From Paenibacillus odorifer (GTDB taxonomy: Bacteria; Bacillota; Bacilli; Paenibacillales; Paenibacillaceae), in NCBI RefSeq assembly GCF_000758725.1, contig NZ_CP009428.1, positions 1,302,001 to 1,366,000 on the forward strand: a stretch of 64,000 nucleotides of DNA, written 5' to 3'. Position numbers and translations under genes: made by a program. The notes under the pieces were generated by a model, which saw nothing but the letters and a program-made list of their open reading frames with translations, was not told where the DNA came from and made no database searches. Shown here piece by piece: positions 8,665-16,361 of the stretch (positions within the stretch are counted from its first letter, which is position 1; each line of letters opens with the position of its first letter).

Positions 8665-10106
8665 TTGAAACTCTCGCGAGTCGTCCACTCTTTTCTCTAA
8701 AACAAAGCGTGTTACGCACTAGCAAACCGGGCAAGGAAGATTTTTATGCTTTTTTACAAAAAATGAAGACCGAGATGAACGAAGGATTAGAACGTGAGGA
8801 TGACGCTTACTTCGAGCTAAATGCAAAGGCTTTGATTGGCGATCCGCAGGCAGTTAGTTTTTTTATGAATGAGATTGAGAAGTACTTACGAAAAACACCT
8901 TTTACTGGAAAGGTTCCAGAAGCGTACCGAACGGCGGCAGAGGCGCTGTATCACGAGTGGAAGGGCTTTGGGCCAGCGTATCGTTGGTTTACTGATCGTG
9001 CATACAGCGAGTCAACCGGATTACAAATGATTGGGAAGCAAATTTTTTATAACTATAAAGGTGAATTTATAGCTTATCCGTATGAGATGCCTTCACTGGA
9101 TCGGGTGGAGCAGCTGAAGCGTTCCTTACTAAAAAGTGATCCCAATAAAAAGCTGAACAAGGATAATCCTTCGGTGGAGTTCAAAATGGATGATCCGCTC
9201 TGGCCAGGTCGATTTATTCGGCTTGCGATTTGGGTATCACCTAGGGTCTGGGAGGGTTTTACTACGATATCACTGCGGCGACAAGTTGTAGAATTTCTGG
9301 ATTTGGAGGATCAAGCGGGTACGGAATGTATTCCTGCGGAGGCGGTTGAGTTCATTCGGGCGTTATCGTCCACGTTTCGTAATACCATTATTGCAGGTGC
9401 TGTAGGGTCAGGAAAAACAACCTTTGCCAATACGATTGTTGGTGAGCAGCTGCTTGGCTCTTCATCCTGCATGGGAGTGGTGATGATAGAGAAACATCCG
9501 GAATCCATTTTACCGTATCAAATTAAAGGCCATCGGATTATTCCAATTCAAGCTGCGAATGAGGAACTGATGGAGGTGGGAGTAGAGTCGCTGCGGCATG
9601 ACCCAAATATTTTGTATATGACGGAGATGCGTTATAACGAGTGGGAATTTTATTTGTGGAGTGGGGAAAAAGGGTACGACGGGATTACCGGAACCTTCCA
9701 CACCGTGGATTCGGAGGACATTCCTTATCAAGGTGCGTTTGCTGTGTCGACAAGAATTGGCGGGAGTCTTAAGGGGCATTTGATCTCTGCGCTGAAATCA
9801 TGCGAGCTAGTGTTTATTTTGGAGAGTGTTCCGAACGGGAAGAAGCGGCTGGCGCGAATATCAGAAATCTTTTACGAAGAGGATAGAAATTCGGTGTTTG
9901 CTAATGATCTTATGCGCTGGGAGCCGCAGGAAATGTGTTGGTCTTACAATGACAAGCTGACGAAAAATCTGATGCTGAAAATGACTAAGAAAAATGCGCA
10001 GGCTACGCAGATTGTCCAAAAAGAGCTGGGACGACTTGCTTCAACAAAGCCGATGGATCAGCCGCTTAAAGAAAGCTTGAAATCTAAGATAGTACTTAAT
10101 GAGTGA
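8661..10106 (+). CDS. TadA/CpaF-like secretion ATPase, divergent
   Basis: VirB11/TadA-type hexameric ATPase expected to power pilus assembly from the cytoplasmic side. Within 481 residues the Walker A is GAVGSGKTTF (about 246-255), the Asp-box position reads VVMIEKHPE, the Walker B region is ILYMTEMR (about 317-324), and the His box is GITGTFHTVD (about 342-351). Canonical TadA has TVEDAAEL and TVHANS there, so this protein is a distant but apparently complete member. The N-terminal 150 residues match no canonical TadA region I recognise. It overlaps tadZ by four bases and is followed by tadB-like and tadC-like genes. Confidence 0.82.
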   Translation: MIETLASRPLFSLKQSVLRTSKPGKEDFYAFLQKMKTEMNEGLEREDDAYFELNAKALIGDPQAVSFFMNEIEKYLRKTPFTGKVPEAYRTAAEALYHEWKGFGPAYRWFTDRAYSESTGLQMIGKQIFYNYKGEFIAYPYEMPSLDRVEQLKRSLLKSDPNKKLNKDNPSVEFKMDDPLWPGRFIRLAIWVSPRVWEGFTTISLRRQVVEFLDLEDQAGTECIPAEAVEFIRALSSTFRNTIIAGAVGSGKTTFANTIVGEQLLGSSSCMGVVMIEKHPESILPYQIKGHRIIPIQAANEELMEVGVESLRHDPNILYMTEMRYNEWEFYLWSGEKGYDGITGTFHTVDSEDIPYQGAFAVSTRIGGSLKGHLISALKSCELVFILESVPNGKKRLARISEIFYEEDRNSVFANDLMRWEPQEMCWSYNDKLTKNLMLKMTKKNAQATQIVQKELGRLASTKPMDQPLKESLKSKIVLNE

Positions 10107-10118
10107 GGAGGTGCAACT

Positions 10119-11168
10119 ATGGATTTACTATTTTATATTTTTCGTTTTGTCCTTCATTTATGGATTGCGTGGGGACTGTGGTTACTCACCAAACTGCTCA
10201 TCGAAAGGCATTTACGGCAGGTAGTCCAGAAAGTGGATTTTCGAATTAAACATAAGATGAGTATTTTTGGCAAAAGGGTCAGCTCGGTTAAAAAAAGGCT
10301 GTGGCTCTACCGCCATCTGGACAAGCTTCTCTATTTCGTACACCGGAAGTATGAACCGGGCATTAGCGTTATGCGTTTTGTTATGCGTACAGCCATTTTG
10401 TTTATTGCGGTTTTCTTATCAGGACTACTGACGCTTAGTGAGCTCCCTGGAAGGTTGCGTTTTAACAATCCTTTTTTGGTGGGGATTACTTTTAATGAGG
10501 GACAGCCGATTCAGGGGGCGTGGAGATTTCCGCTTTTTATAGCTGTAATATCTGCGACGATTCCTTATTTTCGTATGAGATACATCTATGCACAGCGGAA
10601 GGTACATGGAAGCTACGATCTCCTCGATGTAGTCAAAATCTCCACCAAATTCACTCATTTGTCGGTAGATTCGATTCTTGATCGTACAGCGGATTTTCTA
10701 ACAGATAAAAATGTACTAAAGAGTCCTCTGAAGCTGCTTGGTGCCGCATTTTCTAATTATAGTAATGAGAAGGAGCTTGTTGAGGAGGCAGGGAGATTCT
10801 CCAGCGCGATTGGCACCACCTTCGCTTTAGAGTTTATATCAGATTTGCTCTATGCCGAGAAGGAGGGAACCCGTTATTTAAAAAGCTCGCTAATGCTGTT
10901 GAATCGTTCTATGGAGCAGCAGAGAGAGACGATTTTAACTGTAAAAGCAGGAAGCAGAGATGCGATCAGCCTTGGCTTATATGGGAATCTTCTGGTGCTG
11001 GTATCTACGGTTGGAACCTTTATGTATATGCTGAAGCCCGATGTCTATTTTCAACTGCAGTTCGAAACTACGGTAGGCCTTTCCTTTTTGATGGTGATCG
11101 TCTCCGGCCTTTTTATCTCTTTTGTGATCAGTACTATTCTTGCCAGGCCCAAACTGGACTACCACTAA
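10119..11168 (+). CDS. TadB-like pilus assembly membrane protein
   Basis: A 349-residue integral membrane protein. Hydrophobic segments fall near 5-25, 87-107, about 140-155, about 285-305 and 318-340. The cytoplasmic region between them contains YDLLDVVKISTKF and EGTRYLKSSLMLLNRSMEQQRE, which resemble the helical repeats of GspF/TadB proteins. TadB and TadC form the inner-membrane platform on which the TadA ATPase acts. Sequence conservation is weak, and the assignment rests mainly on position directly after the ATPase and before a second protein of the same architecture. ATG with AGGAGGTG upstream. Confidence 0.65.
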   Translation: MDLLFYIFRFVLHLWIAWGLWLLTKLLIERHLRQVVQKVDFRIKHKMSIFGKRVSSVKKRLWLYRHLDKLLYFVHRKYEPGISVMRFVMRTAILFIAVFLSGLLTLSELPGRLRFNNPFLVGITFNEGQPIQGAWRFPLFIAVISATIPYFRMRYIYAQRKVHGSYDLLDVVKISTKFTHLSVDSILDRTADFLTDKNVLKSPLKLLGAAFSNYSNEKELVEEAGRFSSAIGTTFALEFISDLLYAEKEGTRYLKSSLMLLNRSMEQQRETILTVKAGSRDAISLGLYGNLLVLVSTVGTFMYMLKPDVYFQLQFETTVGLSFLMVIVSGLFISFVISTILARPKLDYH

Positions 11169-11179
11169 GGTGATGAACT

Positions 11180-12049
11180 ATGGATAGATTATTACTACTA
11201 ATTACAGTGATCGGAATCGTGTATGTCGCATTACTTGTGTTTGTGAGCAGCAGCAGTAAGCAGGAACGATATCTTGTCCGACTGGGCATCCGGTGGAATT
11301 CGCTGGGTGAACACGTGCAGAGTGATAGATTTCAGCAATTGTTGAATGAATGCGGTTTATCAATTTCAGCTCGAAAAGTTACGCTATTTCGTTATTCAGC
11401 GGCAATCATCTATTTATTTAGCCAAGTCGTCAGCGATTTCATCCGATCTGTTCCTTTTTCATTCTATGACCCTCTAATTGCTCTACTTATTCTCGTAATC
11501 AGCAGTCCGATGCGTTATCTTCCGCTTGGTTGGGTGTTGGCGTGGCTTCACCAAAAGACGAATATTCAAAAAGATGGCGAGTTGATCTCCTTCATTCGCC
11601 TCTATGAGAATAATCGCCTACGTAAGCGCGGATATGTGCAGTTTGGTGCTTTTTGTGGGAGTACAGCGGGACATTTTCAATATATACGTCAGGACTTGTA
11701 TGAGCTGTCAGAACGGGCAGTAGATGAGGGTGTGGAGGGGGCGATTGAATGGTTTTGTGCCAAATTTCCGGATAACCATCACTTTATTAATGACATCCGG
11801 TCCATTTTACTGGCTACAGAAGGTATGGATGATGACACGGAAGCTGCAAACTATTTGCGTGAACAAGGCAAGATTATCTCCAAAATCTCCAGCGATCAGT
11901 ATTTAAAAAAATGGTCATTCATCGGTGATCTATCGACGATTATTAATGTTATTCCATCGATTGCTACTTTTTTGATGATCGTTGCGATGGCGATGCAGTA
12001 CATTTTGCTAATCAAAGGAAATTTTAATGGAGTCGGCATGTTCCAGTGA
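11180..12049 (+). CDS. TadC-like pilus assembly membrane protein
   Basis: A 289-residue membrane protein with hydrophobic segments near residues 5-22, about 70-85, about 92-125 and 255-280. A soluble loop contains ISFIRLYENNRLRKRGYV and the helical stretch IEWFCAKFPDNHHFINDIRSILLATEGMDDD, recalling the GspF-like fold. It forms a pair with the preceding TadB-like gene (11-base gap, AAGGTGATG ribosome site). Homology cannot be proven from motifs; order and topology carry the call. A 57-base AT-rich gap separates it from the small pilin-like genes. Confidence 0.6.
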   Translation: MDRLLLLITVIGIVYVALLVFVSSSSKQERYLVRLGIRWNSLGEHVQSDRFQQLLNECGLSISARKVTLFRYSAAIIYLFSQVVSDFIRSVPFSFYDPLIALLILVISSPMRYLPLGWVLAWLHQKTNIQKDGELISFIRLYENNRLRKRGYVQFGAFCGSTAGHFQYIRQDLYELSERAVDEGVEGAIEWFCAKFPDNHHFINDIRSILLATEGMDDDTEAANYLREQGKIISKISSDQYLKKWSFIGDLSTIINVIPSIATFLMIVAMAMQYILLIKGNFNGVGMFQ

Positions 12050-12106
12050 AAAATTGTATATTCAACCTTATTTTTAAAACCTAAAATAAAAAGGGAGAAA
12101 TTAACA

Positions 12107-12316
12107 ATGAAAAAAGACGCTATTTCTACAGGTTTGTTTATCGCTATCGGTTTTTTGTGTGTAGCCATCGTAATTGCCATTTTGATTCCTCTGGTGCGTG
12201 ACGTGATTAATGCTGCCGATGATAATAGACCGACGATCCCGGGGGTATCTCTAACTCAACCGCTGGTTCCTAGCCAAACTGCTGTAACTATGTCCATGAC
12301 TCACGTTTCGGTATAA
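12107..12316 (+). CDS. Small pilin-like membrane peptide 1
   Basis: A 69-residue protein behind a good ribosome site (AAAGGGAG). It begins MKKDAISTGLFIAIGF, followed by a hydrophobic helix to about residue 30 and a short polar tail with threonine and proline. It sits where Flp pilin genes normally lie, after tadB/tadC. However, there is no obvious glycine cleavage site with Glu at +5, so it is not a canonical Flp. The next gene encodes a 47-residue paralogue with the same MKKD-(A/S)-IS start, which suggests a duplicated structural subunit. The pilin role is inference. Confidence 0.6.
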   Translation: MKKDAISTGLFIAIGFLCVAIVIAILIPLVRDVINAADDNRPTIPGVSLTQPLVPSQTAVTMSMTHVSV

Positions 12317-12321
12317 ATCAG

Positions 12322-12465
12322 ATGAAAAAAGACTCTATTTCCGTCGCTATGTTTTTGGCCATTGGATTTATAATAGCGGGGATGTTTGTCACGGTAGCTA
12401 CGCATATGATCGGCAGCAGTCAGGACGACATCATCTCACATACTAAGCAAGTGGAACAGTATTAG
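12322..12465 (+). CDS. Small pilin-like membrane peptide 2 (47 residues)
   Basis: A short ORF five bases after the previous stop. Translation starts MKKDSISVAMFLAIGFIIAG and ends TKQVEQY. The first 20 residues align with the preceding protein (MKKD, IS, FLAIGF versus FIAIGF), so the two are tandem paralogues: a charged start, one hydrophobic helix, and a short hydrophilic tail. No strong Shine-Dalgarno is visible, which suggests translational coupling to the upstream gene. A good GAAGGAGG site for the next gene overlaps its end. Probably a minor or alternative pilin-like subunit; unproven. Confidence 0.6.
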   Translation: MKKDSISVAMFLAIGFIIAGMFVTVATHMIGSSQDDIISHTKQVEQY

Positions 12466-12480
12466 AAGGAGGCGTATCTA

Positions 12481-12861
12481 ATGAAGGAGACCGTCCTCCG
12501 GGCATTGTTCATGTGGCTAGTCCTGTTTATTATCCTGCAGCCTATCTTCACCTACATAGATTATCTGCTAGATTTACAGGTCAAAGCTAATACGTCCTAT
12601 ATCACACAAAAAGCAGCAACAGAGGGGATGGTTACAGCTTCTATGCGGAATGAAGTAATTTCAAATCTGAAGGCGATTGGATTTTCTGAAGCTTCGATAG
12701 AAATTACGAGCAGTACAGACACCGTTCAAGAGCGAAAGCAACGAATTGATGTGTATGTAACCGCGCCGCGGATAAATCTGTTTCCTTATAATTTTTCTAC
12801 GGTTTCGCAGCCGACTCGATATTATGGGCATGGATCAATTATGAGTGAGTATCTCGATTGA
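12481..12861 (+). CDS. TadE-like pseudopilin-type protein
   Basis: 126 residues with a single N-terminal membrane helix (about 7-30) followed by a conserved-looking polar stretch QVKANTSYITQKAATEGMVTA and a small extracytoplasmic domain. Size, topology and position fit TadE/TadF minor pilins. Canonical TadE proteins have a glutamate in the first part of the helix; here a Glu occurs only at residue 3, so processing by prepilin peptidase is uncertain. GAAGGAGG precedes the ATG by about eight bases. The next gene has the same plan. Confidence 0.55.
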   Translation: MKETVLRALFMWLVLFIILQPIFTYIDYLLDLQVKANTSYITQKAATEGMVTASMRNEVISNLKAIGFSEASIEITSSTDTVQERKQRIDVYVTAPRINLFPYNFSTVSQPTRYYGHGSIMSEYLD

Positions 12862-12881
12862 CTAAGGGATGAGCGTAATTT

Positions 12882-13379
12882 ATGGATTACATTATTAAGC
12901 TGGCATTTGTCCTACTGATCTTTATCTACTCCTGGTTCTTTCAGATCCAGAATCAGGAGTGGGACCAGCTGCGCAGCATGTTAAAAGACGCAAATAATAT
13001 GGCTGTTCACGATGCCGCACAGGAATTAGATGAGACCGAATTGACTCGTGGTCATCTGATTATAGATCATACAGAAGCGTACGATACTTTTCAGCAAACC
13101 CTGCAAAACAATCTAGGCCTTGATAGCGGTCTTTCCCCCCAAGGGGGCAGTCGTTTTAAGACACAAGTGAAAATTGTGAAATTCGATATTATTGACGATT
13201 CCGATGGCGTGACTTTTCCACTTTTATACGAGGATAGCGAATATGGCATAACCAAATACATCGCAGGTCCTTCGGTTATTGCCGTCATTGAGACGGAGCA
13301 CCCGGTTCTGATCTCCAGATCCAAAACACAACAGCCCATCAGGGTACCAGCAGTTCAGGAGTATAAGTTCAATAAGTAA
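12882..13379 (+). CDS. TadE/TadG-like membrane-anchored protein
   Basis: 165 residues: an N-terminal membrane helix (MDYIIKLAFVLLIFIYSWFF, residues 1-20) and an extracytoplasmic domain of about 140 residues with no cysteines. The segment MLKDANNMAVHDAAQELDE resembles the A/D-rich helix after the pilin-like anchor in TadE/G proteins. No enzymatic motif. It closes the membrane-machinery part of the operon; secreted proteins follow. Pilus involvement is inferred from context. Confidence 0.5.
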   Translation: MDYIIKLAFVLLIFIYSWFFQIQNQEWDQLRSMLKDANNMAVHDAAQELDETELTRGHLIIDHTEAYDTFQQTLQNNLGLDSGLSPQGGSRFKTQVKIVKFDIIDDSDGVTFPLLYEDSEYGITKYIAGPSVIAVIETEHPVLISRSKTQQPIRVPAVQEYKFNK

Positions 13380-13415
13380 TAAAAATCCAATTAAAGAAAA
13401 GGGAGAGATTCAGTG

Positions 13416-14084
13416 ATGAAGAAGACCATTGTAAGGGCAGCTTTGACTACGACAATGTTATTTAGCATGGTATTGGGGCAGAACGTGATTACTAACGCAG
13501 CAGCGGTTACACCAGTAGCCACGGCTACACCAACAGCTACAGCAAAACCTACTGCTACAGCAAAACCTACTGCTACACCAGTACCTATTATGAGGGATAA
13601 CTTAAGTAAATATGGTTTGAAAAAGGATTTGGAGTTGCCGGTTACGGTTACGGCAGGTGGGCTTAGCTATACGCTTGAGAAGTTTATGATTTATGATTTC
13701 AAGTCAAAAGATGCACAAAATCTAGTGAAGAAATATGATTATGATTCTTTTGGAGTAATGGTTAGCAAACCTAAACATTTCATCTGGACAAAGATTACGA
13801 TTAAGAATAACAGCAATAAAATTGTTAAAAGATCCTTAAATGATCAAAAAGAAAAATGGATTTTAAGTTTACAAGGTAAGGGACAATTAGACCAAATTTG
13901 GCCAAAAGTAAATGTGGAAAAATTAAATAATAAAGAAGCGTTTTATTATTATACTCTTAAGCCAAGTGAGCAATTAACTACTTATCAAGCATATTTATAT
14001 GATCAGGATTTTAACTATTTTGCCATCCGCTTGTTCCATGATGGCGGATTCGACGAAAAATTTATAGTTAATTCTCCGGAGTAA
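13416..14084 (+). CDS. Secreted protein with Thr/Ala/Pro repeat stalk, unknown function
   Basis: I do not recognise the family. A clear signal peptide spans about residues 1-30 (MKKTIVRAALTTTMLFSMVL then a cleavage-like AAA). A TATAKP/TATPVP repeat of about 25 residues follows, encoded by near-identical 18-base units, like an O-glycosylatable or wall-spanning stalk. The remaining 165 residues form a lysine- and aromatic-rich domain with no cysteine. ATG at 13416 is preferred over the GTG three bases upstream because of spacing from GGGAGAG. From here to about 14.75 kb the DNA is noticeably more AT-rich than the pilus genes. Probably a surface component of the same operon. Confidence 0.7.
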   Translation: MKKTIVRAALTTTMLFSMVLGQNVITNAAAVTPVATATPTATAKPTATAKPTATPVPIMRDNLSKYGLKKDLELPVTVTAGGLSYTLEKFMIYDFKSKDAQNLVKKYDYDSFGVMVSKPKHFIWTKITIKNNSNKIVKRSLNDQKEKWILSLQGKGQLDQIWPKVNVEKLNNKEAFYYYTLKPSEQLTTYQAYLYDQDFNYFAIRLFHDGGFDEKFIVNSPE

Positions 14085-14090
14085 GTATAA

Positions 14091-16349
14091 ATGAAAAAAA
14101 TAATCATCTCATGTCTATGTTTTTTATTGCTCATTCAGCTTATGACAGCTATTTCAGTAAAAGCAGCCGAGACGAAATTGACCTCGGTTGCTGTCCCAAT
14201 TACTACAGGTTTACAAGGATCAAACAATGCTGCTAAAGACTTCTATTTGGAACTTCCTAGTGGAGTATCTAGTTCTTCAGTTAAGACAGATACTTTAAAA
14301 TATAGTGGATCTAACGAAAAAACTAGCCTCTCTCTTGAGAACGGGAAGATTAAAGTGACATTACAAGGGGTTGCAAATCAAAAATATATAAAAGAGGTTC
14401 AGGGTTATAGAGCATCCTTTGAGTTGCTATATAGGACCGATATTTATAATTCAATATGGTTATACTCTGACGGAAGAAGATGGCAAATAAATCAGTATGA
14501 TGAAAAAAGAGATAGTTTGGTGACAGATGATAAAGTTGCAACTGATAGTTATCCTTCTAAGAATCCACCAATAACGGTAGTAACCGCAGGACCTTATCAA
14601 GATAAAGATTACCTAAAATGGTATAACGGATCTAAAACTGAGGTTATTGATTCTCAAAATATCATTGAGTCTACTATAAAACCTCAAGTAGTTAAGAAAT
14701 CTTCTTATGCTCAAGATCCAAAGTTTAAAAATGGAAGAATTATTTTGAACTATACGATTCCTACAGGAGTGCCTTGGGATCCTGAAGATAATACGGGTTT
14801 AACTGGAAAAGCGGAAGGACGAAAGTATAAAGCATTCGCATCCTACTATTACTTGGCTGACGTCAAAGTCACCACCTACAGCTACGGGGGAACAGTCAGC
14901 TTTGAATATGGTCTCCCAGATGAAGCTACTCTTACAGGTTCTGCAATTCTAGAACAACCTAATCCAAACCCAATTAAGTTTGATAATAAGAATGTGCCAG
15001 TTAAAATTGCTTTGAAGGGCGAACTCGTATCCTATAAAGATACTTCGAACATTTCAGAATGGATTTTTTATGCCAAAGAAAAAGGGAATGACAGTTCACT
15101 CCAGACAAAAAAGGTGTATACCAAAACTCTAACGGCAAACGAAACTTTCAGGTTTGAAATTCCGAAGGAGAAAGTGGCAGATAAAAGTAACTACAGTCAA
15201 GAGTACGAACTAAGTATAGTAGTGAGATTTAAGAATGAAGTCGTGACCAAAAGAAGTAAGTTCGATTCGTTAAAAGAATCTTTTACAGTCAAAGCAGGAG
15301 TGTATACAACCTCAGGTCCTCCGGGAGGAGGGTTTCCAGGTCCTACATCACCGCCAGAACTACCGAGAGAGTTAAAACCTCCAGTAGCTCTTATAAATGC
15401 ACCGAAAACTGTAAAAGCAGGACAAGAGTTTGTAGCCAGTGCAGCAGGGTCGTATGACCCCGATGGTTATATTACGGATTACTTTTGGGATACCCCTAAT
15501 GCTAAGGGAGAATTGAGCACTTTGCCAAGGGGAACGCTTTGGTATGATAAAGACCATTTGGGGGAACAAACACTTGCTTTGACTGTAATGGACGATGACA
15601 AAATGACTGGAAGTACTAGCACTGAGATTAATGTCATCGAGCCAAAACCAGATGCATCTATCAGGGTAGATGGTACATTAAAGCAAAATCGAAAGGTTAT
15701 CATACAAAGTTACGTTAGTAGCCCGACTCACTATCCATTAGTAGATGCTAAGACTAAAATCACCATCACAGCCGTATCAGGTGGAACGAATTCTGATATT
15801 AAATATAGCGGATCGCTGAACGGGGTATATAGCAAAGATGTGCTATTCAAGAAGCCAGGGAAATATGAAGCAACCATTTATGTGGAGAATACATTAGGGC
15901 TAACTGCGAGAAACGAAACAACTTTTGATATAGCACCAGACCAGAAACCTTTTGCGTACTTTACGATGGCTGGAACAGCGTATCGCAATCCTTCAGATGG
16001 TAATCAAGCGACCCTATCAATAGATGATATGTCTTACTCTCCAGATCAAGATATTGTGGCTCGTAGGCTTTGGGAATACCGTTACGATTCAGATAACAAC
16101 GGTAGTTTTACAGGTGAGCCATGGGCTATTTTTAGCAATGAGAATTTAGATCGTTTGAATCTCAAGGTAAAGGAAGTCGGGAAATACGAAGTAAGACTAA
16201 CTGTATTTGAAGAGTTTGGTCAGCCTACTATTGCTGAGTTTGTGACGCAGGCTGATCGGCAATCCATAGATTCGGAAGCTACACAAAATGTAATCGAACG
16301 AATCTTTACGGTTAAAAATCAAGCACCTGATGTCGATTGGTCATGGTAG
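14091..16349 (+). CDS. Large secreted PKD/Ig-like domain protein
   Basis: 752 residues with a signal peptide (about 1-25). The N-terminal 400 residues have no recognised fold. A Pro/Gly-rich linker (PPGGGFPGPTSPPELP, about 408-424) follows, then a PKD-like domain at about 430-515 (AAGSYDPDGYITDYFWD, LTVMDDD) and two further beta-sandwich-like segments (about 520-615 and 620-752). PKD domains usually mediate surface protein or polysaccharide contacts. There is no sortase motif, S-layer domain or C-terminal anchor, so it may be held through the pilus or secreted freely. It follows the previous gene by six bases; the next start is 12 bases on. Confidence 0.75.
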   Translation: MKKIIISCLCFLLLIQLMTAISVKAAETKLTSVAVPITTGLQGSNNAAKDFYLELPSGVSSSSVKTDTLKYSGSNEKTSLSLENGKIKVTLQGVANQKYIKEVQGYRASFELLYRTDIYNSIWLYSDGRRWQINQYDEKRDSLVTDDKVATDSYPSKNPPITVVTAGPYQDKDYLKWYNGSKTEVIDSQNIIESTIKPQVVKKSSYAQDPKFKNGRIILNYTIPTGVPWDPEDNTGLTGKAEGRKYKAFASYYYLADVKVTTYSYGGTVSFEYGLPDEATLTGSAILEQPNPNPIKFDNKNVPVKIALKGELVSYKDTSNISEWIFYAKEKGNDSSLQTKKVYTKTLTANETFRFEIPKEKVADKSNYSQEYELSIVVRFKNEVVTKRSKFDSLKESFTVKAGVYTTSGPPGGGFPGPTSPPELPRELKPPVALINAPKTVKAGQEFVASAAGSYDPDGYITDYFWDTPNAKGELSTLPRGTLWYDKDHLGEQTLALTVMDDDKMTGSTSTEINVIEPKPDASIRVDGTLKQNRKVIIQSYVSSPTHYPLVDAKTKITITAVSGGTNSDIKYSGSLNGVYSKDVLFKKPGKYEATIYVENTLGLTARNETTFDIAPDQKPFAYFTMAGTAYRNPSDGNQATLSIDDMSYSPDQDIVARRLWEYRYDSDNNGSFTGEPWAIFSNENLDRLNLKVKEVGKYEVRLTVFEEFGQPTIAEFVTQADRQSIDSEATQNVIERIFTVKNQAPDVDWSW

Positions 16350-16361
16350 AGAGGATTAGAG

